Below, piece by piece: positions 1 to 5,966 of a DNA stretch of 6,995 bases. A program made the translations under genes and the position numbers. This stretch comes from Kiritimatiellales bacterium (GTDB lineage: Bacteria > Verrucomicrobiota > Kiritimatiellia > Kiritimatiellales > Tichowtungiaceae). How positions within the stretch are numbered: position 1 is the first letter of the stretch; every line of letters begins with the position of its first letter. The stretch is taken from assembly GCA_028692515.1 (NCBI GenBank), contig JAQUXG010000087.1:1-6995 (forward strand). The letters run 5' to 3'. The notes under the pieces were generated by a model. The model searched no databases. It was given only the letters and a program-made list of their open reading frames with translations, and was not told the origin of the DNA.

Positions 1-191
1 ATCCGCTGGGGGTTGATGCATTCGGCGGAGGCGAAGGCGACGAGTCCGTCAACCGTTTCGACATCGCAATATTCTTTTTCGAAGTCAGACCACTCTTTTT
101 CTTCGAGCAGTTTGTCGAGGCGCTGGTTGAGTGTTTTGCACTTTGCACAGCCTTCTTTACCGAACACTTTGATTTTATAGGGTTTTGCCAT
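1..191 (-). CDS. Glutaredoxin/NrdH-like redoxin, partial (C-terminus beyond left edge)
   Basis: This is the first 63 codons of a small thioredoxin-fold protein. It starts MAKPYKIKVFGKEGCAKCK, so a beta strand leads straight into a CxxC redox motif (Cys15-Ala-Lys-Cys18), as in glutaredoxins and NrdH. The ATG at 191 follows an AGGAG Shine-Dalgarno sequence 8 nt upstream. The gene lies 24 nt downstream of nrdD on the same strand, so the two are almost certainly co-transcribed. From family knowledge, class III ribonucleotide reductases fall into formate-using and thiol-using types, and the latter often sit next to a small redoxin. I infer that this protein supplies electrons to NrdD in the cytoplasm. 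The cis-proline region and C-terminus are outside the window, so the exact redoxin subfamily cannot be settled. A general-purpose thioredoxin-like protein is the alternative. Confidence 0.8.
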   Translation of the reverse strand, partial: MAKPYKIKVFGKEGCAKCKTLNQRLDKLLEEKEWSDFEKEYCDVETVDGLVAFASAECINPQR

Positions 192-215
192 GGTTAAATC
201 TCCTGATTAAAACGA

Positions 216-2933
216 TTAGCCTTTTGCGGTGACCATCTCGGCACACTGGTCGGCGGTTTCGATGTTGTACTGACCTTTTTGCCGCGCTTTGAGTTCGCCA
301 AAGCGTTTGGATTTATTCCAGTTCTGAATTTTGCTGAAGTAACCGACCACGCGGGTTTCGCCGACGACATCCGTTGACTGACAGGCGGGGCAGGTTTCGA
401 TTAAGCCGCGTACCTGATGGTGGCAGTTGTTGCAGAAGGTGAACTCCGGAGAGATGCAAACCTGTGCCGACTGCGTGCGGAAGAACGTTTCGGTCATCAG
501 CTTCTCAATCGAGGCGGACGAGGGTTGTTCTTCGCCGACGAAGGCGTGAGTGATGGCCCCGGACTCAATCAGGCTGTGATATTTGGCCTGCTCGACGATA
601 CGGCCAACCAGTCCGACCGGAGCGTCGGCGGTTAGATGCACCGAGTTGGTGTAGTAACAGACATCTTCGGATTCGCCTTTGACAATGTCTTTGGCTTCGT
701 CGTTGAAGTAGATCAAGTCGGTTTTGGCCAGACGGCGCGCGGCGCTTTCGGCGGGCGATTCTTCCAGCGTGAACTTGAGGTTGTACTTTTTGCTCAGTTT
801 TTTGGTGCGGGTGTACATGTGGGCTACGATTCGCAGACCGAACTGCTGGGCTTCGTCGCTGTCGTGCAGTTCCTGACCGATCAGGAATTTGACGGTGTCG
901 TTGACGCCGATCAAACCGATGATATAGGTGCAGGTTTCGAGGTTGACGTACGGCTTGCCGTCGTTGGATTCTTTGCCAATCTGCCAGAGCGGATGGCCGT
1001 TGCCGCTCATCATTTGAGAGATCTTGGCTTTTTTCTGCAGATGGGCCTGCGCGCAGAGTTCCATCATGCTGTCGATTTCATCGTAGAAGTTTTTCAGAAT
1101 GTCGCCGCCCTTATGCGCCGCGCGGTAGGCCGCCTGCGGAATGTTGATGGTGACGTTCTGGAAGCCGCAGAAGCGCATATTTTCGGGGTGGCGCAGCATG
1201 CGGTTGTCGCTGATGGTGGTGCGCAGACGGCAGCAGGCCGAGAGCGTGACTTCATCGCGGTCGAAGATGAAATAGGTCGAACCGTTCTTCGCGGCCAGAT
1301 CGCAGGCCGCCTGATAGATCTGGTATTGCTCCGGATCGGTGAACGTTTCGTCGCTGATATGGAAGTCGCATTTCGGGAATTCAAAGATGCGGCCGTTGCT
1401 GTCGCCGTCGCCGAAGACTTCGAGCAGGGCGCGGCAGAATTCCTGACTTTCTTTGGTGTAGTCGCCGTAGGTGACGATTTTTTCGCCACGCGCTGCGAGG
1501 TCGGCGGCGATGGCTGCGTCGTATTCCAGGCCGTCTTTGCCTTTAAGTTCGCGCATCACCAAGCGTTTGGAGCCGTCGGCTTCGGTGAGGAGGAGATCCA
1601 TCATCTTGTAGCCGCTGACATCAAGGTCTTCGCGCAGCACTTCGTCGAGGTACACCTTCATTCCGGATTTCAGGCGGATCATATAGCGTCCGCCCGGGCC
1701 GATGGCCGGAACGGTTTTCATGTAGCCCGGCACGCCGGAGTGAATGTTAAAGTCGAGGAACAGGGTCTGGCCGCCGCGGCTGAAGGCGTTCTGTGAGCCG
1801 TTGAAGATCAGCTCCTGCGCAATCTGCTTGAGCTCGCTCGGGTTCATGCCTTCGAGGTAGGGGGCGTAGAGAATATTGATGTAGGCGATGCCGAGCGCGC
1901 CGGCATAGTTGGCCTGCATGGAGGCGAGGAAGGTGTTCAGATGACCGGTTAGAACCGAGGCCGACTTGGCCGGGCTCGATTCGGTGTTGAGATTAATCAG
2001 TCCCTTAAGACCGTATTTTTTGACGTATTCGATTGAGTGGCTGGAGCAGTACACGCGGTGCGGGTAGCCGAGGTCGTGCAGATGCACCGCGCCGGTATTG
2101 TGTGCGCGTTTGATGTCGGGCGTGAAGATGGTGTCGAGCGCCCACTGTTTAAGAACCAGTTCAGCGATGCCGAGGTTCACCGCTTCGGGGTTATTATTGA
2201 CGATGTTGCTGTTTTCGGTGGATTTGGTGAACATCAGTCGTTCGACGTAGTCGAGCGGAACGCCGTAGAGGGAAAGGTCGCGAAGCTGGGCGGAGAATCC
2301 GCGTTCGGCCAGCTCGTTGTTGACCATTTCGCGGATGAGTGTCGTGTTGACCGTGTTGATTTTCCCGGCGATGATGCGGTTTTCAACCGCCTTGGCAATG
2401 CTGATGGCGGTGTCAACGGCCAGATCGGTTTTGTCGATGATCTGTTTGACGATGCGTTTGCGATCCCAAGGCAGGGTGACTTCGGCGGAGTGCGATTCGA
2501 CCAGAAGCAGGCTGGCGTCGGTGACATCCACCTTGTCTTTTTTCATGCTGCCGTCACGCACGCGGATGCTGTTACGGGCCAGTTCGCGCTGTTTGCGGTA
2601 GCGTTTGTAAGCGGCGACAACGAGGGTTTCGCCGCTTTCAGCCAGTAGAATTTCGACCAGATCCTGTACGTCTTCGATATGCGGCGTGCGTTTGCCGTCG
2701 GCTTCAGCGCGCACAAAAAATTCGGACTGAGGGTTGCTGAGCTGTTCGAGTACCTGCGCCGTGATTTTCGGAGCCAGACCTTCGTTGCGCGGAGTGTTCT
2801 GCTTGCGAGAAACTTCTTCCACCGCCATATGAATGGCCATTTCAATTTTTTTGGCGCTGAAAGGTACGATCAGGCCCGAGCGTTTGCGAAATCCGTCGAA
2901 AAGTGTATTTTTTGCTGTAATTGTTTCAGCCAT
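216..2933 (-). CDS. nrdD: Anaerobic (class III) ribonucleoside-triphosphate reductase, large subunit
   Basis: This oxygen-sensitive cytoplasmic glycyl-radical enzyme reduces ribonucleoside triphosphates to deoxy forms for DNA synthesis. The 905-aa protein starts with an ATP-cone (about 17-120, RKRSGLIVPFSAKKIEMAI) for allosteric control. A second ATP-cone-like segment follows (about 145-230). The barrel begins near 240. It contains Cys296 (VYCSSHS) and the adjacent pair Cys567-Cys568 in SACCRLR, where the thiyl-radical cysteine is expected. A four-cysteine zinc site follows (Cys834, Cys837, Cys848, Cys851). The glycyl-radical loop is RVVGY with Gly864, then WNKSKRFGEL. The ATG at 2933 follows an AGGGGGA ribosome site about 7 nt upstream. 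The protein is long for the family because of the doubled ATP-cone and about 70 extra residues at roughly 415-487. The redoxin gene follows directly. The activase gene nrdG, needed to make the radical, is not visible here. Identification is secure. Confidence 0.97.
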   Translation of the reverse strand: MAETITAKNTLFDGFRKRSGLIVPFSAKKIEMAIHMAVEEVSRKQNTPRNEGLAPKITAQVLEQLSNPQSEFFVRAEADGKRTPHIEDVQDLVEILLAESGETLVVAAYKRYRKQRELARNSIRVRDGSMKKDKVDVTDASLLLVESHSAEVTLPWDRKRIVKQIIDKTDLAVDTAISIAKAVENRIIAGKINTVNTTLIREMVNNELAERGFSAQLRDLSLYGVPLDYVERLMFTKSTENSNIVNNNPEAVNLGIAELVLKQWALDTIFTPDIKRAHNTGAVHLHDLGYPHRVYCSSHSIEYVKKYGLKGLINLNTESSPAKSASVLTGHLNTFLASMQANYAGALGIAYINILYAPYLEGMNPSELKQIAQELIFNGSQNAFSRGGQTLFLDFNIHSGVPGYMKTVPAIGPGGRYMIRLKSGMKVYLDEVLREDLDVSGYKMMDLLLTEADGSKRLVMRELKGKDGLEYDAAIAADLAARGEKIVTYGDYTKESQEFCRALLEVFGDGDSNGRIFEFPKCDFHISDETFTDPEQYQIYQAACDLAAKNGSTYFIFDRDEVTLSACCRLRTTISDNRMLRHPENMRFCGFQNVTINIPQAAYRAAHKGGDILKNFYDEIDSMMELCAQAHLQKKAKISQMMSGNGHPLWQIGKESNDGKPYVNLETCTYIIGLIGVNDTVKFLIGQELHDSDEAQQFGLRIVAHMYTRTKKLSKKYNLKFTLEESPAESAARRLAKTDLIYFNDEAKDIVKGESEDVCYYTNSVHLTADAPVGLVGRIVEQAKYHSLIESGAITHAFVGEEQPSSASIEKLMTETFFRTQSAQVCISPEFTFCNNCHHQVRGLIETCPACQSTDVVGETRVVGYFSKIQNWNKSKRFGELKARQKGQYNIETADQCAEMVTAKG

Positions 2934-3009
2934 AGAATTTTCCCCCTGTTGATAACCTGTTTGTAAGTGGCTTTTATTTACTTAATGTTCGCTGAGCGAC
3001 AGGAGAAAA

Positions 3010-3036
3010 ATTATCCAAATGCTGTATAGCTGTCAA
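3010..3036 (-). promoter_or_regulatory. Predicted sigma70-type promoter of the nrdD operon
   Basis: Reading the minus strand, a perfect TTGACA (-35, 3036-3031) is followed after 15 nt by GATAAT (-10, 3015-3010), a 5/6 match to TATAAT. The 15-nt spacer is short but tolerated. Transcription would start near 3003 and give a leader of about 70 nt before the nrdD ATG. The promoter is overlapped by one NrdR box and abutted by another, which supports it as the true regulated promoter. Confidence 0.6.
3012..3027. promoter_or_regulatory. NrdR box, degenerate second copy
   Basis: TATCCAAATGCTGTAT keeps the core positions of the NrdR consensus (the inner C and A, the central AT, and GT in the right arm) but has lost several outer bases. 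It is supported mainly by position: it sits 31 bp centre-to-centre from the strong box, about three helical turns, with a 15-bp gap. That is the usual geometry for paired NrdR boxes. It overlaps the -10 region and spacer of the nrdD promoter, so bound NrdR would block RNA polymerase. Confidence 0.55.
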
Positions 3037-3042
3037 ATTAAA

Positions 3043-3058
3043 CCACAACATATTGTGT
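3043..3058. promoter_or_regulatory. NrdR box, strong copy
   Basis: The 16-mer CCACAACATATTGTGT fits the palindromic NrdR box consensus (ACACWATATNTNGTGT as I remember it) at nearly every position. It lies just upstream of the nrdD -35 element on the minus strand. NrdR is the zinc-finger/ATP-cone repressor that binds pairs of such boxes at ribonucleotide reductase promoters when dATP is high. Its partner box is at 3012-3027. Confidence 0.72.
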
Positions 3059-3433
3059 TTTCTGTGTAACTGCATGATTCCGAAAACCTTCCGAAAAAAA
3101 AGCCCTTTACATGTTAGTTTCCCGTTAAAAACGCCTCCAAACATTGGGAATCATAGAAGGGGGCTTGGTGTGTATTTTCCGGACAGTCGGATTCGGGTAT
3201 CAATTGCGACAAACAGAACCGGGTAATTTTTTTGGTCAGGTGCCTCAACCGCTATGGTGGAGAGGCGGAACGCGTCGCGACCCCAAACGAATCGAGCAAT
3301 ACTCCGTTGAATTTGATCCGGAAAGTGTCTGGGTTGTAGAACTCTGGGGGACGCCGTGCAGAGGGTGCTATGGTGCATTTTAGAAATCGAATCTGCGGCG
3401 TTTTGGAAAACCGTCGTCCGGCACGGGCTCTGA
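3059..3433. other. Intergenic spacer between nrdD control region and thrS promoter
   Basis: I find no credible gene in this stretch of about 375 bp. It holds a short direct repeat TTCCGAAAA (3078-3086 and 3089-3097), a degenerate TTCCAA-N3-TTGGAA palindrome at 3135-3149 and a small hairpin (GCCTC 3242-3246 with GAGGC 3262-3266, inner ACC/GGT). Open frames here begin at poor TTG codons without ribosome sites, and their translations resemble no family I know. No TGS-domain sequence that could belong to thrS is visible in any of the three plus-strand frames. Confidence 0.6.
3135..3149. repeat. TTCCAA-N3-TTGGAA palindrome, degenerate intergenic copy
   Basis: CTCCAAACATTGGGA matches 10 of the 12 fixed positions of the palindrome found repeatedly at 5973-6539. 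The central triplet ACA is the same as in the perfect copy at 6525-6539. It lies in the spacer between the nrdD and thrS promoters and belongs to no gene. Confidence 0.5.
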
Positions 3434-3462
3434 TTGACACGGTATCGGTGTAAAGGTACAGT
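3434..3462 (+). promoter_or_regulatory. Predicted sigma70-type promoter of thrS-infC
   Basis: A perfect TTGACA (-35, 3434-3439) is separated by exactly 17 nt from TACAGT (-10, 3457-3462), a 4/6 match to TATAAT. Transcription would begin around 3468-3471, only about 5-8 nt before the thrS ATG at 3476. The mRNA would thus be nearly leaderless, which fits the absence of a usable Shine-Dalgarno sequence at thrS. Confidence 0.5.
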
Positions 3463-3475
3463 CTGCGGCCTATTT

Positions 3476-5197
3476 ATGAAAAACGACCTGCAACTTGAAA
3501 CGCTCCGGCACAGCACGGCCCATGTTATGGCCGCCGCCGTCTGCCGGATTTACGACAACGTCCTGCTCGATATCGGTCCTTCGACCGACGACGGCTTCTA
3601 CTACGACTTTGACATGCCGCAGCGCCTGACACCGGATGATTTTCCGGCGATTGAGGCGGAAATGGCGAAAATCGTCGCCGAAGATCTGCCGTTCGAGCGC
3701 ATCGAAGTCAGCCGCGACGAAGCGACGAAGATGCTCGCCGGGCAGAAATATAAGATCGAACGTCTGGCCGACATCCCCGAAGGCGAGGCAATCAGTTTCT
3801 ATAAATGCGGAACCTTTTTCGATCTCTGTCGTGGCCCTCACGTCGAAAGCACCGGTAAGCTGCGCGCCTTCAAACTGTTGAGTGTTGCCGGCTCCTACTA
3901 TCGCGGAAAAGAAACCAACCCGATGCTTCAGCGTATCAACGGCACGGCGTTTACCAACGACAAGCAGCTCGGCCTTTATCTCAAGCAGATTGAAGAAGCC
4001 AAGTTGCGCGATCATCGCAAGCTGGGTAAAGAGCTCGATCTGTTCAGCATGCACGAAGAAGTCGGTCCGGGCCTGATCCACTGGCATCCGAAGGGCGCAC
4101 GCATTCGCTCGCTAATCGAAGACTTCTGGCGTCAGGAGCATTTCCGCAACGGCTACGAACTGCTCTACACCCCGCACGTCGGCAAAGCCAATCTCTGGCA
4201 GACCTCCGGCCATCTCGACTTCTATAAAGAGGGCATGTACGCCCCGATGGAAATCGACAAGTCGGACTATTACGTCAAGCCGATGAACTGTCCGTTCCAC
4301 ATCAACATTTATAAATCCGACATTCGTTCTTATCGCGACCTGCCGTTGCGCTGGGCCGAACTGGGCACAGTGTACCGCTACGAAAAAGCGGGTGTTCTCC
4401 ACGGACTGCTGCGCGTACGTGGTTTCACGCAGGACGATGCGCATATTTTCTGCACACCGGAGCAGATCGAAGACGAAATCAAAGAAGTTTTGCGCTTCTC
4501 GACCTTCATCTGGAAAACCTTCGGCTTCGAAAGCATTACCGCCTATCTTTCTACGCGACCCGAAAAAGCCGTCGGCGACCCGGCCCGCTGGGAACAGGCG
4601 ACCGTCTCGCTTGAATCCGCGCTCAAGGCCTCCGGCCTTCCCTATGAAGTGGATGAAGGCGGCGGTGCGTTTTACGGCCCGAAGATCGACCTCAAGATCA
4701 AAGACGCCATTGGTCGTGAGTGGCAGATGAGCACTATCCAGTTCGACTTTAATCTGCCCGATCGTTTCGACCTTAGCTACATCGGCGAAGACGGCGAGAA
4801 GCATCGTCCGTACATGGTGCATCGTGCGCTCTTCGGCAGCATCGAGCGCTTCTTCGGAATTCTGGTCGAGCACTACAGCGGGGCTTTTCCGGCGTGGCTT
4901 GCGCCCGAACAGGTGCGCGTGCTGCCGCTTTCCGAAGACCAGCTGGATGCCGCCGCCGATATGGTGGTGGAACTGCGAAAGCAGGATATCCGCGTTACTA
5001 TGGATCATAAATCCGGCAAGATCGGCGCGAAAATCCGCAACGCACAGATGGACAAAGTGCCGTATATGCTGGTACTCGGTGCCAAAGAAATTGAAGCCGG
5101 TACGGTCGCTGTACGTGACCGCACTGGCGCTCAGGAAGTTATTACGCTGGCTGATTTTGTTGAAAAATTGAAAACAGCTGTGCAAGATAAGGCGTAA
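3476..5197 (+). CDS. thrS: Threonyl-tRNA synthetase lacking the TGS domain
   Basis: This cytoplasmic class II synthetase charges tRNA-Thr and edits mischarged Ser-tRNA-Thr. From the ATG at 3476 it has 573 aa. The editing domain starts almost at once (HSTAH, His12 and His16; CxxxH as Cys118 and His122 in DLCRGPH). The catalytic core follows with class II motif 1 near 208-255, motif 2 (YRYEKAGVLHGLLRVRGFTQ, 300-319) and motif 3 near 446-468. Cys272, His323 and His449 are the expected zinc ligands; their spacings of 51 and 126 residues equal those I recall for E. coli ThrRS (Cys334, His385, His511). The anticodon-binding domain starts near 475. The N-terminal TGS domain of about 60 residues is absent. 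The frame stays open upstream to a TTG at 3434, but that TTG is inside the predicted -35 element, so I prefer the ATG. infC follows after 26 nt, the common operon order. Confidence 0.96.
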   Translation: MKNDLQLETLRHSTAHVMAAAVCRIYDNVLLDIGPSTDDGFYYDFDMPQRLTPDDFPAIEAEMAKIVAEDLPFERIEVSRDEATKMLAGQKYKIERLADIPEGEAISFYKCGTFFDLCRGPHVESTGKLRAFKLLSVAGSYYRGKETNPMLQRINGTAFTNDKQLGLYLKQIEEAKLRDHRKLGKELDLFSMHEEVGPGLIHWHPKGARIRSLIEDFWRQEHFRNGYELLYTPHVGKANLWQTSGHLDFYKEGMYAPMEIDKSDYYVKPMNCPFHINIYKSDIRSYRDLPLRWAELGTVYRYEKAGVLHGLLRVRGFTQDDAHIFCTPEQIEDEIKEVLRFSTFIWKTFGFESITAYLSTRPEKAVGDPARWEQATVSLESALKASGLPYEVDEGGGAFYGPKIDLKIKDAIGREWQMSTIQFDFNLPDRFDLSYIGEDGEKHRPYMVHRALFGSIERFFGILVEHYSGAFPAWLAPEQVRVLPLSEDQLDAAADMVVELRKQDIRVTMDHKSGKIGAKIRNAQMDKVPYMLVLGAKEIEAGTVAVRDRTGAQEVITLADFVEKLKTAVQDKA

Positions 5198-5212
5198 GTT
5201 GAAGAAGAACCC

Positions 5213-5226
5213 AGGGGGAAGTTATC
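5213..5226 (+). promoter_or_regulatory. Shine-Dalgarno and non-canonical AUC start of infC
   Basis: AGGGGG at 5213-5218 is followed by 5 nt and then ATC at 5224-5226, in frame with infC. The first ATG in this frame, at 5275, has no comparable ribosome site and would remove the N-terminal tail usual in IF3. From family knowledge, infC often begins with AUU, AUC or AUA. IF3 itself rejects such codons, so excess IF3 represses its own synthesis. The site is therefore read as an autoregulated start. Confidence 0.75.
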
Positions 5227-5772
5227 GCTAATCCGAATTATAAAGAGAGGCCGCGCAGAGAGTTCGGCCCACGAATGAACAATCAGATCCGTGTGCCGGA
5301 AATTCGTTGCATCGACGAAAACGGCGAACAGATGGGAATCATCCCGACCCGCCAGGCGCTCGTCCGCGCTCACGAAGCAGGTCTCGACCTCGTCGAAATC
5401 TCAGCCACTTGCAAGCCGCCGGTCTGTCGCATCATGGACCACGGCAAGTTCAAGTTTGAGCAGGATAAGAAGAAAAAAGAGCAGAAAAAGAAGCAGACGG
5501 TTGTCAAACTCAAGGAAGTCAAATTCCACGTCAACGTCGGCGACCACGACTATCAGACCAAGTTGCGTCACGCGCATGACTTTATTGCCGGCGGCGACCG
5601 TGTCAAAGTTTCACTCATGTTTCGTGGACGTGAAAACGCCCACCGCGAACTCGGGTTCGAACTGATGAAACGCATCATTGCCGATTGCGCTGAAATTGCG
5701 ACCGTTGAGCAGAACCCGCGCCTGATGGGCCGCAACGTCTTCATGATGCTCATTCCCAAAAAAACCAAGTAG
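5224..5772 (+). CDS. infC: Translation initiation factor IF-3, AUC start
   Basis: IF3 binds the 30S subunit, prevents premature 50S joining and checks start codon and initiator tRNA. Read from the AUC at 5224 the protein has 182 aa, near the usual 170-180. A basic N-terminal tail (2-17) precedes NNQIRVPEIRCIDENGEQMG, the typical IF3 N-domain opening. The signature PPVCRIMDHGKF is at 65-76, followed by a lysine-rich interdomain linker (about 79-91). The C-domain contains VKEVKFH-like and LMFRGRE (131-137) segments and ends in PKKTK. Starting at the ATG at 5275 would give 165 aa and lose the tail, and that ATG lacks a good ribosome site. The gene is co-transcribed with thrS. The usual next genes, rpmI and rplT, are absent; a terminator follows instead. 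Confidence 0.96.
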   Translation: MANPNYKERPRREFGPRMNNQIRVPEIRCIDENGEQMGIIPTRQALVRAHEAGLDLVEISATCKPPVCRIMDHGKFKFEQDKKKKEQKKKQTVVKLKEVKFHVNVGDHDYQTKLRHAHDFIAGGDRVKVSLMFRGRENAHRELGFELMKRIIADCAEIATVEQNPRLMGRNVFMMLIPKKTK

Positions 5773-5787
5773 TTTTCCCGCGTCACT

Positions 5788-5805
5788 CGCTTGCGCGAGC
5801 AAGCG
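5788..5805 (+). repeat. Small perfect hairpin after infC
   Basis: CGCTTG (5788-5793) and CAAGCG (5800-5805) form a 6-bp stem with loop CGCGAG, 15 nt after the infC stop. An overlapping alternative, CTCGC/GCGAG, can also form. There is no U-tract after it, so it is not itself an intrinsic terminator. It may protect the 3' end of the operon mRNA. Confidence 0.45.
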
Positions 5806-5807
5806 GC

Positions 5808-5822
5808 TGGCAAGGTTTGGAA
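5808..5822. repeat. TTCCAA-N3-TTGGAA palindrome, degenerate intergenic copy
   Basis: TGGCAAGGTTTGGAA matches 10 of the 12 fixed positions; the right arm is perfect and the left arm is partly lost. It lies between the infC hairpin and the operon terminator. Confidence 0.4.
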
Positions 5823-5828
5823 AAACGA

Positions 5829-5860
5829 AGCCGCCCCGGAACTCCGGAGCGGCTTTTTTA
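5829..5860 (+). terminator. Intrinsic terminator of the thrS-infC operon
   Basis: AGCCGCCCCGGA (5829-5840) pairs with TCCGGAGCGGCT (5843-5854), with a single internal C-A mismatch, and is followed by a run of T residues (5854-5859). The GC-rich stem plus U-tract is a classic Rho-independent terminator. It shows that infC is the last gene of the operon. Confidence 0.88.
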
Positions 5861-5894
5861 TACCAGCGCCCCGTTGCGTCGTATAGGAATTTCC

Positions 5895-5962
5895 CCGCGA
5901 ATCACACGAATGAACACGAATTATTCAAGTTTCTAATTCGAGAAGTTTCGCGTGACTCGTGG
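5895..5962. repeat. Imperfect 28-bp inverted repeat with CACGAAT-like units
   Basis: The left arm (5895-5922) and right arm (5935-5962) are reverse complements at 20 of 28 positions around a 12-nt loop. In minus-strand RNA two mismatches become G-U pairs. The left arm contains three related units (GCGAATCA, CACGAATGA, ACACGAATT). It ends 4 bp past the stop codon of the minus-strand methyltransferase gene, so it may end or stabilise that transcript. It also resembles a decayed dispersed repeat. Confidence 0.6.
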
Positions 5963-5966
5963 GCAA

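Noticed and set aside
1473..1688. Intein in nrdD
   Set aside because: The extra block has no Cys/Ser start, no intein splicing blocks and no C-terminal His-Asn, so it is not an intein.
636..1796. Long plus-strand open frame (386 codons) opposite nrdD
   Set aside because: It is an antisense shadow of nrdD. Its translation is low-complexity, rich in Val, Phe, Gly and Ala, with no recognisable domain, and the minus strand holds an unmistakable conserved enzyme.
3144..3383. 79-codon plus-strand frame starting with TTG in the nrdD-thrS spacer
   Set aside because: The TTG start has no Shine-Dalgarno sequence and lies inside a degenerate palindrome. The product has no recognisable motif and could not supply the missing TGS domain.
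3225..3383. Possible structured RNA (SRP RNA, RNase P or 6S) in the spacer
   Set aside because: GGTCAGG and a small hairpin caught the eye, but the conserved SRP GGAAG/GCAGCC core and the RNase P signature segments are absent.
4112..5185. Long minus-strand open frame (357 codons) opposite thrS
   Set aside because: Antisense shadow of thrS. It has no ribosome site and its product looks like no family, while thrS shows all its class II motifs.
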